From: a virus
DNA length: 20,252 nucleotides
IMG/VR virus record: IMGVR_UViG_3300005530_000088
Location: 1-20,252 of that record
Direction: 5' to 3' (one strand)
The first letter of the stretch is position 1. Each line of letters begins with the position of its first letter. A program made the translations under genes and the position numbers. Below are positions 13,759 to 20,252 of the stretch, piece after piece. The notes beneath the pieces are model-generated. The model was not told the origin of the DNA. It was given only the letters and a program-made list of their open reading frames with translations, and did no database searches.

Positions 13759-15195
13759 ATGACTGACCAAGAAATACTCGTTTTGTATAAAAATAACTCT
13801 ATTTCCCTTCTTGAATTACGGAAGTTGACAGGACTGTCTGATTACAAAATTCATCAAATAGCCAAAAGGCATGGGATCGAGCTTCGTGGTGCAAAGCGCA
13901 CCGTGACCTTAGTAAAGATGTGCCCTGATGCTGATAAGTTACGCCGCCTTGCGGTCACTAATATGACTAACAAAGAAATTGCTGCCGAATTTTGTGTATC
14001 TCCAAGTTTGTTGGATAAGTGGTTCAAGAGTTTTGATATTGATCGTCGCTTTCGAAACAATGAAGGCAATCGCCCAGCAAGAGAAGAATTGCAGCAACGA
14101 TATGAGGAAGGACGCTCATGCCCTGATCTTGCCTTGCACTATAAGGTGACGGCAAAGACTATTAGTAATTGGCTTGAGTATTATGGTATTGAAAAACGCA
14201 CATTACTCCAATCCAGACATACCTCTCAATACAAAACCAAATACAAAGAGACGTGCCAGAAGATATATGGCGCAGATAACCCATTTCAAAACAAAGAAGT
14301 TCAGGAAAGAGTAAGAAAATCCTTTGTCAGAAATGGTGATACCAAACGTTCCAAAGGTGAGGAAGATTGCATTAAAGCCCTGAATGAGTTTGCCGATTTA
14401 CATCTTGAACCATCAAGACAATTCCTGAACAACGGAAAAGAGCTTGATGGTATTGACTTAGAAAAACGTGTGGCCATCGAGTTCTGTGGCCTTTTCTGGC
14501 ATTCTGAAAAAGGAGGTAAAACACGCGATTATCATTATGACAAATGGAAACAATGCAAAGAACAAGGCATAAAACTATTTACCATTTTTGAGGACGAATG
14601 GGCAATAAATCGAGATAAAATTTGTCGATATATTTACATGAATACAGGTAATTCTCGCAGATATATTCAAGCTCGGAAGACAGAATTTGTTGAAGTCCCT
14701 TATCATATAGCCCGCCAATTTTGTATCGACACTCACATGCAAAACGCTGCGAACTTTCGCAGTGCATATGGGTTGGTCTACGACAGCGATCTTGTCTCCT
14801 TGATGACGTTTGGGATGCACCATCGAAATAATAAAAGTATAGTCATGAATAGATATTGTGGAAAGTTTGATGTGACTATCATTGGTGGACCTTCAAAACT
14901 AATGACCAACGTATCAAAACTGGTCGGTGAAGATATTGTAACTTGGTCAGATAACAGGTGGTCTATGGGGAATGTTTATGCCAAGATGGGGTGTGAATTT
15001 GAGACCGAATTACCGCCTGATTATTATTGGACAGATTTTGTAAGAAAGTATAACAAACAGACACGCCGAAAACAAAATACAGGTCAGCCAACAGAATTGA
15101 CTGAGAAAGAATACAATGAAGGATTAGGTATGAGTAGAATATGGGACTGTGGCAAAATACGTTGGGTTTATAGAAACAAAAAAGCACCCGAGTGA
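13759..15195 (+). CDS. Vsr/EDxHD-type homing endonuclease with three HTH modules
   Basis: A 478-residue protein on the strand opposite to all its neighbours. The N-terminal third has three helix-turn-helix-like modules: SLLELRKLTGLSDYKIHQIA (17-36), MTNKEIAAEFCVSPSLLDKW (69-88) and CPDLALHYKVTAKTISNWL (121-139). A linker GADNPFQNKEVQERVRKSF (171-189), of a type common before such nucleases, follows. The nuclease core has SKGEEDCIKAL (198-207), LDGIDLEKRVAIEFCGLFWHSE (229-250) and YHYDKWKQCKEQGIKLFTIFEDEW (258-281), matching the Vsr-like PD-(D/E)XK layout with Asp230/233, Glu241 and His259. A C-terminal domain of about 190 residues is uncharacterised. It sits tail to tail with gp23 and has its own sigma70-like promoter, as expected for a free-standing homing gene. 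Confidence 0.85.
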   Translation: MTDQEILVLYKNNSISLLELRKLTGLSDYKIHQIAKRHGIELRGAKRTVTLVKMCPDADKLRRLAVTNMTNKEIAAEFCVSPSLLDKWFKSFDIDRRFRNNEGNRPAREELQQRYEEGRSCPDLALHYKVTAKTISNWLEYYGIEKRTLLQSRHTSQYKTKYKETCQKIYGADNPFQNKEVQERVRKSFVRNGDTKRSKGEEDCIKALNEFADLHLEPSRQFLNNGKELDGIDLEKRVAIEFCGLFWHSEKGGKTRDYHYDKWKQCKEQGIKLFTIFEDEWAINRDKICRYIYMNTGNSRRYIQARKTEFVEVPYHIARQFCIDTHMQNAANFRSAYGLVYDSDLVSLMTFGMHHRNNKSIVMNRYCGKFDVTIIGGPSKLMTNVSKLVGEDIVTWSDNRWSMGNVYAKMGCEFETELPPDYYWTDFVRKYNKQTRRKQNTGQPTELTEKEYNEGLGMSRIWDCGKIRWVYRNKKAPE

Positions 15196-15206
15196 TCCCG
15201 AGTGCT
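15177..15206 (-). terminator. Rho-independent terminator behind gp23
   Basis: In minus-strand RNA a 10-bp stem (15197-15206 with 15183-15192, two G-U pairs) encloses a four-base loop and is followed by a U-run (15183-15178). It ends transcription about 30-50 bases after the gp23 stop. Read in the plus direction the stem has two mismatches but is followed by five T's (15208-15212), so it may also weakly terminate the endonuclease, whose stop codon it overlaps. Confidence 0.8.
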
Positions 15207-15233
15207 CTTTTTGTTTGTTTATCCAAAGATTGC

Positions 15234-16619
15234 TTACATGATATTTTTGCAGATCGTTCTGCGATAAAATGTGTTGCTATCCTTGAGAATCGAACCTTGG
15301 TTCGAAGCCGATAGACCTTGTGCAAACGGATTTGATGCCATGCCATAGCGCGTCATATAACCGATCTTCGGATGGAATGACTGCGGATCAACGGCTGTAA
15401 ATCGTTGCAGCGGAACATACGGGCAATAGAATAGACCAGCGTCATAAGGAGTTGCACCCTTATAACCTACCGTGAAGTAGTTCAGGCCAGGAGTGCCCGC
15501 AAGAATTGCGTCGGCATATGGATCAATGTAGACCTTGATACGACCTTGTAGAACACCAACAAATGTGTTGCCAGTGTCATCAACAGAACCTTCAAGACTC
15601 TTCATCGCAGGAGCGTAATCAAGGACTTCAGCAGCAGCGAGCGCCGATGCCACATCCGACGAACAGATGAGGATATTGCCCTTGCCTCTACGAGTTTCCT
15701 TGGCGATACGGTTGCATTCGCGGTCAATGTGAAACCATAGACCCTTGAACTTTTCAACTGACCAACGACCGTTAGAGTCGGTGTCAAGGTCGAAGAAGCC
15801 TGCGGTTGTGGTGTTTTCTTGAGAACCTTGTTTCGCTGTGAAGTTGATCGTGCGAACAATTTCACGGTTGATTTCGGCAAGAAGTTCCTGAGTGATGATC
15901 GAGCTAAGCTCTTGGTCAGCGTCCAGACCATGGACCGCCTTCAAGTCTTGCGCGATTTGGATTGTGTAATCACCCTTCAGGTTGCGTTCTTTCGCGACAA
16001 CCGAGTTACGAGTGATTGTGAATGACATTTCAGGCCATGCGGTATTTGAATCCGTGCCCAAGGCTTCGCCCTGTGCCGTAGACATACCAGAACCGTAGTT
16101 GTAAATGCCAACTTCGGCAATGTTAGCATCAACGCTGGAGTTACCAGGAAGATAACCAACTTGCTTTTGACCAGCAGTGTTAGCGCCCGATGTAACCGTG
16201 GACCAAGTTGTGTCAACTTCATTGTAGAATGTTTGGTTGCCAGTTTGGTTGGCGTAAGTAGGACGCAAAGCGAAGACGAGACCTGTAGGTCCTGTCATAG
16301 GCTGAACACCAAGAACGTCATAGGCCATGAGGTTCGGAGCCGTGCGACGGACCATCGAAATCATGATCGGGTCGAATGTATCAATACCACCTGAGCCAGG
16401 GGTTGATGACGATGCACCCATGAAGTTCACGGGAATACCCGCTTCGTTCAACATCTGTGGTGAACCGCTTGAGCCAGCTTGGGCCAATTCGATTTCGCTG
16501 TTTTCCAGAAGAATGGCAGTTACCTTCTTCTTGTATGGGTCTGTGATCTTAGACTCACCAGCGTCTTCGAGCACGGCTTCCCATTTCTTTACGAGTGCTC
16601 TCGTATCATATTGTCTCAT
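15234..16619 (-). CDS. 23: gp23, major capsid protein
   Basis: A 461-residue T4-type HK97-fold capsid protein. The region FDPIMISMVRRTAPNLMAYDVLGVQPMTGPTGLVFALRPTY (about 86-126) is the most conserved part of the gp23 family. Other visible markers are EMSFTITRNSVVAKERNLKGDYTIQIAQDLKAVHGLDADQEL, RRGKGNILICSSDVASAL and the C-terminal FTAVDPQSFHPKIGYMTRYGM. It is shorter than T4 gp23 (521), mainly in insertion regions. The N-terminal propeptide has LLE at 37-39, which fits the (L/I)xE cleavage rule of gp21. Transcribed from a CTAAATA box 48 bases upstream, with GGGAG before the ATG, and ended by a strong hairpin terminator. Confidence 0.95.
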   Translation of the reverse strand: MRQYDTRALVKKWEAVLEDAGESKITDPYKKKVTAILLENSEIELAQAGSSGSPQMLNEAGIPVNFMGASSSTPGSGGIDTFDPIMISMVRRTAPNLMAYDVLGVQPMTGPTGLVFALRPTYANQTGNQTFYNEVDTTWSTVTSGANTAGQKQVGYLPGNSSVDANIAEVGIYNYGSGMSTAQGEALGTDSNTAWPEMSFTITRNSVVAKERNLKGDYTIQIAQDLKAVHGLDADQELSSIITQELLAEINREIVRTINFTAKQGSQENTTTAGFFDLDTDSNGRWSVEKFKGLWFHIDRECNRIAKETRRGKGNILICSSDVASALAAAEVLDYAPAMKSLEGSVDDTGNTFVGVLQGRIKVYIDPYADAILAGTPGLNYFTVGYKGATPYDAGLFYCPYVPLQRFTAVDPQSFHPKIGYMTRYGMASNPFAQGLSASNQGSILKDSNTFYRRTICKNIM

Positions 16620-16666
16620 TTGAAATTTAACTCCCTAATTCTTCTTATTATTGGCGGGTTGTTAGT

Positions 16667-16673
16667 TATTTAG
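16667..16673 (-). promoter_or_regulatory. Late promoter box (CTAAATA) for gp23
   Basis: CTAAATA on the minus strand in the gp22-gp23 gap, 48 bases before the capsid gene start. A dedicated late promoter for the most abundant virion protein is expected. Confidence 0.7.
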
Positions 16674-16694
16674 ATTCTTGAAGATTTTACCGAA

Positions 16695-17729
16695 TTAGTA
16701 TGGATTACGTGTGTGCTTCAACGCTTCGACGTAACGTTTCATGTTGGGGGAAACCGTAGGAGTGTTTTCAACTTCCTTTTCCTTCGCAACTTCTTCTTCG
16801 GTGTATTCGACTTCTTCTGAAATCAAGTGAGTCTTGCTCTTTGGAGTAGACTTGTTGAAGTGATGATTCTTGATAGTTTCAAGCTTCTTCACATAACTAT
16901 CGACATCATCAAGATCGAAACCTTCCACAAGTGTTTTGAACTTGTCAGTTTCAATTTCTGTGAGACCTTCGGACATGACTGTGACGATGTTCGTCTTCGT
17001 CAGTTCTTCGATCTTCCTATCCTTTTCGATGTTTTCGATCAAAGATGCATTCAATGCTGTTTCGGTTTCGTCCAGCTTGTCAGCAAGCATATCGACGACT
17101 TCGACTTGATCCTCGGGGATATTGAAATTATGTTCGCGGAACAGTGCGGCAAGACCTGTGATAAAGTCTTCGGCAAGTTCAGCCGAAACCGAACGTTCGA
17201 TGGCAACGATATTGTCAGTTGCCCATTTCTTGACGGCATCAGATAGGAAGGAATCGACTTGTTCGACCATACCTTCATAGATGGTAGCGACTTCTTCTTG
17301 GAGAGCGGCTTCGTAGGCTTCTTCTAATTCAGCCTCGACAAGCGCTACACGCGCATTGATAGCCGATTCAAAAAGAGTAGATGCCTTTTCCTTGAAGTCT
17401 TCTGACAGTTGCGTGTCGTCACCGAACAGGGTTGCAAGGTCTTCCTTGACAGCCTGTGCAATGGCACCCTTTGCGTGAACCGACGCTTGATTCTTGGCAG
17501 CAGCGCCATCGGGGACGCCCTTGCTGTAAGTGCCGACTTGAGCCAGAACGGCATCGGCAAACTTAGCCCATTGATCGGGATCAGCCGAAGCCATGCCCTT
17601 CATGACAACGGACATAGCATTGATTTTTGACTTACCGTCTAAGGCAGAAGTGTCAACGTGCCCATTCACTGTATCTTCATCAAGCACTTCATCTTGAGCC
17701 TTAACAGCTTCTTTTTTCTTAACTGTCAT
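16695..17729 (-). CDS. 22: gp22, prohead core scaffold protein
   Basis: A 344-residue, acidic, mostly helical protein located between gp21 and gp23, where T4 gp22, the main scaffold, lies. It begins with alternating basic and acidic runs (MTVKKKEAVKAQDEVLDED), then long Ala/Glu-rich helices (ALVEAELEEAYEAALQEEVATIYEGMVEQVD, about 117-147) of coiled-coil character. The C-terminus MKRYVEALKHTRNPY resembles the conserved tail of gp22 proteins in T4-like marine phages, as I recall. In T4 the core is degraded by gp21 after assembly; several LxE/IxE sequences here could be cut. A CTAAATA box lies 42 bases upstream and AGGAG precedes the ATG. Longer than T4 gp22 (269). Confidence 0.85.
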   Translation of the reverse strand: MTVKKKEAVKAQDEVLDEDTVNGHVDTSALDGKSKINAMSVVMKGMASADPDQWAKFADAVLAQVGTYSKGVPDGAAAKNQASVHAKGAIAQAVKEDLATLFGDDTQLSEDFKEKASTLFESAINARVALVEAELEEAYEAALQEEVATIYEGMVEQVDSFLSDAVKKWATDNIVAIERSVSAELAEDFITGLAALFREHNFNIPEDQVEVVDMLADKLDETETALNASLIENIEKDRKIEELTKTNIVTVMSEGLTEIETDKFKTLVEGFDLDDVDSYVKKLETIKNHHFNKSTPKSKTHLISEEVEYTEEEVAKEKEVENTPTVSPNMKRYVEALKHTRNPY

Positions 17730-17770
17730 ATAAAAATTACTCCTAGAGGGTTTTCCGTATTCGTGTTTGG

Positions 17771-17777
17771 TATTTAG
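17771..17777 (-). promoter_or_regulatory. Late promoter box (CTAAATA) for gp22
   Basis: CTAAATA on the minus strand in the short gp21-gp22 gap, 42 bases before the gp22 ATG. Confidence 0.65.
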
Positions 17778-17789
17778 TAAAATGTGAAC

Positions 17790-18449
17790 TTAGAGCTTCA
17801 ATTGAAGCCAATTTTCAAGCAGACGCAGACGCGTTTCTTCCAATTCGCGTTTGGTCAGTGTCTTGATGTGTTTCTTGGTGCTTTCGGCAAGTTCTGTGCG
17901 CGTCCAATCACCCGAAATTGGATCATAAAACCAATCGACACCTTCCATGATACCAGTAACAAAGGCATCAGGTGCTGACGGGTCCATCACAATGTCTGCG
18001 GCTGTGATCAGATGGAAGTCATCTTGGACTTCTTTTAGACCTTCGTTGATATCTTTCAGAGTACCGAGACCACGGGATGATACGCCGACTTGGACGCCAC
18101 CTTCGATAAGGCCACGAGCATTCATACCTTCGTGTGTGTCGAGAATGAGTGCCTTACCCATAACGTTCTTACCTTCCATCTTGAGGGAAGTAATACGGTG
18201 GGAGATACGTGAACCGTTGATCTTGGGATTCGGTGGATGGTCGAGTTCGCCAACGGCACGGTTAGCCTGCACCATTTCCTTGAGGTAACGCGCGACTTCC
18301 TTACTCATAGTTGCTTCGGGATAGATACGACCGTTGCGGTTGGGGATGCACTGCATGAAGACGCCTTCGATATAGAGCTTCTTCTTTGCACCTTCTTCGC
18401 CTTCTGTGATGACTTGAACGTCTTCCGATAGTTCTTGTAGTAATTTCAT
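17790..18449 (-). CDS. 21: gp21, prohead maturation protease
   Basis: A 219-residue serine protease of the herpesvirus-assemblin-like fold that cleaves scaffold and capsid proteins after (L/I)xE during head maturation. The catalytic parts are GELDHP (67-72, His71) and GVSSRGLG (122-129, Ser124/125), at a spacing of about 54 residues, as between His85 and Ser140 of T4 gp21. LYIEGVFMQCIPNRNGRIYP (25-44) and TAADIVMDPSAPDAFV (about 149-164) are further family segments. The last 45 residues are charged and helical and may be the self-removed tail. The start ATG follows the upstream stop by two bases. Confidence 0.93.
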   Translation of the reverse strand: MKLLQELSEDVQVITEGEEGAKKKLYIEGVFMQCIPNRNGRIYPEATMSKEVARYLKEMVQANRAVGELDHPPNPKINGSRISHRITSLKMEGKNVMGKALILDTHEGMNARGLIEGGVQVGVSSRGLGTLKDINEGLKEVQDDFHLITAADIVMDPSAPDAFVTGIMEGVDWFYDPISGDWTRTELAESTKKHIKTLTKRELEETRLRLLENWLQLKL

Positions 18450-18451
18450 CG

Positions 18452-18805
18452 TTAGACAGATTCCTTACTTATATCGAGCAAGATGGTGCCGCCACCAGTC
18501 AGGGTGACGACGACATTTGCTGCCTTGTCTTGATTGAGAATCATATTATGAGCGGCGAAGTCGAACGTGAAATTGCCGCCACCATTGAAAACTTGATTGG
18601 CCCCGCGCGATACAACCCATGAAGATGAATTGTTGACAGTCGCAATCATAATCTTACGAATAGACGCGCCTGAAACATTTTGAGAAACACCGTCAGAGTT
18701 TGTGTAGCAAACGTTACTGACAGAACTATTTCCTGCAATGACAAATGTCGTTGTTGCGTTGGCCCAGAGCACAGATTCATTGAGTGAGTTCTTTAATACT
18801 GTCAT
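18452..18805 (-). CDS. Hypothetical beta-rich protein in the head cluster
   Basis: A 117-residue protein rich in Ser, Asn, Val and Gly, with alternating polar and hydrophobic residues throughout (TTTFVIAGNSSVSNVCYTNSDG, GNFTFDFAAHNMIL, NVVVTLTGGGTILLDI), suggesting a small all-beta fold. I do not recognise the family. It lies between the basic core-type protein (TAATG overlap) and gp21 (two-base gap), so it is made with the head-assembly genes and may be a minor head or decoration component. No signal peptide or membrane segment is seen. Confidence 0.6.
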   Translation of the reverse strand: MTVLKNSLNESVLWANATTTFVIAGNSSVSNVCYTNSDGVSQNVSGASIRKIMIATVNNSSSWVVSRGANQVFNGGGNFTFDFAAHNMILNQDKAANVVVTLTGGGTILLDISKESV

Positions 18806-20154
18806 TACTTGCTACCCATATACTTGAGGTCTTTTGGTTTCTTTGGCCAATCAGGCATGAAGAAATTACCACTACTATCAGTTTTTAAAGCTGACATACG
18901 TTTGCCGAGAGTGACAGCGCGTTTGATGGTTTTCTTTTCAGCCGTTTTGTCTTTTGCATCTGATGCACTATGATAATTGGCAACGTTTTTATCCATTGCA
19001 GCATTCGTTTTATCATGTGCAACATTCTTGCGACTATTGGCAGTTATGTATTTCTTGAAAGAGTGAAATATACCTTCATTGACTTTGCGTTTTCGCTTCG
19101 GCGGTGTGCGCGCTATAATATCGTGCGTTGGTTTGTTCGCTTTGATGTCGTCAGACGTATAAGTCTTCAATCCTTGTTTAGCGTTCGCAGCGGTAATTTG
19201 AGGCATAAACCCATGTGTTGGATTATCCTTGTGATATTTATTCAAGGATGCCGTATTGCTTTTCATATTCGCGAGTTGTTTGTCAGAGATTTGCTTATTG
19301 TGGTCAGGCGACTTCATGTTTTCGCGACTCTTGAATGAGGCAAGGTCACGCTTTCTCTTGGGAGAAATATTCCCATACTTGTCTTTCCAGTCGAACCTTG
19401 GATTCATTTTATCCTGTTCACCATCTTCAAACGAATTGGGAACGAATGTCGTCGGTTTTTTAGGATCGCTGAACCAACCTTCAAAAATGGCGTTTACATC
19501 TTCGGCTCGATACTTGACGCGCTTCTTCATGCCATTGGATTGTTTGACTTTGAACTTGCCCTTCAAACGATCAAGAGCGCGTTGTTCACCTTCGAGACGG
19601 TCAGGAAATTTCTTGATGTCATCGAGGCTGCTTTCGTGAGAGGCGTTCGCATAACGCGTGAGCAGACGCTTCGACAATTCGTGAAGGGTTTCTTCCTTGA
19701 CCAATGTCGTTGTGCGTTTCGAGCGAGAATTGAGTGGCTTGTTCTTGAAACGCTTGCCAGGAGCCACGCCGAATGTCTTACGCAGGCTATTAGTCTGAGA
19801 TGATAGCGATCCAGGCTTTTTATTTTTCAGAGTAACGCCAGAACCAGAACCCTTGGCAAACTTCTTGGTCTTGTCCACGACCAATGAGCTTTGCTTACGC
19901 TTCGGCTTGCCCTTACCAGTAATCTTAGAGATTAGTTTGCCGACAAAGGATTTCTTCGCGGCGACGCGTTCATTGAGTTCAACGTCTTCGTGATGCCACT
20001 TACGGGCATTGATGGCGAATTGCGCACGCTTCCTCTCAAGCTTGGAACCCGAGTGTGCAGCCTTGCGTTCGCGACTGAGTGGTATTTTCTTACCAGCCGC
20101 GATACCAAGTGTCTTGTGTAGGGCACCTTTCTTGAGGTGAAGGTTTAAGGTCAT
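18805..20154 (-). CDS. Large basic prohead-core/internal-type protein (gp68 position)
   Basis: A 449-residue, very Lys/Arg-rich, low-complexity protein located where T4 has the core protein gp68, between a gp67-like end and gp21. Two copies of one motif are visible: LHKTLGIAAGKKIP (12-25) and LRKTFGVAPGKRFKNKP (124-140). Further modules include ETLHELSKRLLTRYANAS (155-172), a type I recall from other myovirus core proteins, and basic runs such as KGKPKRKQ and PPKRKRK. (L/I)xE sites that gp21 could cut lie after residues 62 (LNE), 159 (LHE) and 225 (IFE). It may enter the prohead core and be cut into DNA-binding internal peptides; this is inference from place and composition. It is much larger than T4 gp68. 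Confidence 0.65.
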   Translation of the reverse strand: MTLNLHLKKGALHKTLGIAAGKKIPLSRERKAAHSGSKLERKRAQFAINARKWHHEDVELNERVAAKKSFVGKLISKITGKGKPKRKQSSLVVDKTKKFAKGSGSGVTLKNKKPGSLSSQTNSLRKTFGVAPGKRFKNKPLNSRSKRTTTLVKEETLHELSKRLLTRYANASHESSLDDIKKFPDRLEGEQRALDRLKGKFKVKQSNGMKKRVKYRAEDVNAIFEGWFSDPKKPTTFVPNSFEDGEQDKMNPRFDWKDKYGNISPKRKRDLASFKSRENMKSPDHNKQISDKQLANMKSNTASLNKYHKDNPTHGFMPQITAANAKQGLKTYTSDDIKANKPTHDIIARTPPKRKRKVNEGIFHSFKKYITANSRKNVAHDKTNAAMDKNVANYHSASDAKDKTAEKKTIKRAVTLGKRMSALKTDSSGNFFMPDWPKKPKDLKYMGSK

Positions 20155-20252
20155 TACGCGCTTTCTTCGTCGTCGGTGTCGTCTTCGTCATCGGGAAGGT
20201 CATCGTCTTCATCGTCGTAACCTTCGACTTCATCATCTTCAAAATCGTCATC
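20154..20252 (-). CDS. gp67-like prohead core protein, C-terminal end only
   Basis: Thirty-two codons and a TAA stop are visible; the start lies beyond the window. Twenty-three of the 32 residues are Asp or Glu, ending in DDTDDEESA. T4 gp67 is a small prohead core protein with an acidic C-terminus and is encoded ahead of gp68 and gp21, so position and composition both fit. Any other protein with an acidic tail cannot be ruled out. The stop overlaps the next ATG as TAATG. Confidence 0.6.
   Translation of the reverse strand, partial: DDDFEDDEVEGYDDEDDDLPDDEDDTDDEESA

Noticed and set aside
16827-17246. Plus-strand open frame opposite gp22
   Set aside because: It is a shadow of the biased codon use in the scaffold gene, without a ribosome site or recognisable protein.
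1-20252. tRNA genes, CRISPR arrays, insertion sequences
   Set aside because: No cloverleaf with a T-loop consensus, no regularly spaced repeats and no transposase were found on either strand by reading.

Overview
The window is a late and recombination gene segment of a T4-like contractile-tailed phage (myovirus). The minus-strand order is gp67-like tail end, basic prohead-core-type protein, small hypothetical protein, gp21 protease, gp22 scaffold, gp23 major capsid, gp3-like tail protein, UvsY, UvsY.-2-like protein, UvsW, Lsm-like hypothetical protein, gp55 late sigma factor, gp47, gp46. This is T4-superfamily synteny, recognised from motifs in each protein. The host cannot be named from the sequence. 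Almost all genes lie on the minus strand, so transcription runs from high to low coordinates, with ATGA/TAATG overlaps between most neighbours.

Region by region, in transcription order. (1) 20252-15234 is the head-assembly block: scaffold-core proteins, maturation protease, scaffold and capsid. CTAAATA late-promoter-like boxes precede gp22 and gp23, and a strong hairpin terminator follows gp23. (2) 15195-12680 is an insertion-rich stretch: a plus-strand Vsr/EDxHD-type homing endonuclease with its own sigma70-like promoter, a small exported HExxH protein, and a GIY-YIG endonuclease overlapping gp3. (3) 12116-8765 holds recombination mediator UvsY, helicase UvsW and late sigma factor gp55. A 339-base gene-free stretch before gp55 is packed with stem-loops. 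(4) 8719-3094 holds the Mre11/Rad50-type nuclease pair gp47/gp46, heavily colonised by mobile DNA. gp47 carries a full LAGLIDADG intein. A GIY-YIG endonuclease lies behind gp47 with a late promoter placed beside a hairpin that hides its ribosome binding site. The 5' end of gp46 is duplicated, and the two copies flank an ATP-grasp gene. (5) 3090-1 is an accessory block: a SLOG/DUF2493 protein, peptide deformylase, a cysteine-rich protein, DUF3310 and a glycosyltransferase-like protein that runs off the window.

Together the genes cover replication-recombination (UvsY, UvsW, gp46, gp47), the switch to late transcription (gp55 acting on CTAAATA boxes) and capsid assembly and maturation (gp21, gp22, gp23 and core proteins). 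At least four homing-type elements of three nuclease families sit within about 9 kb. The most unusual structure is the gp47 / GIY-YIG / gp46-fragment / ATP-grasp / gp46 arrangement.
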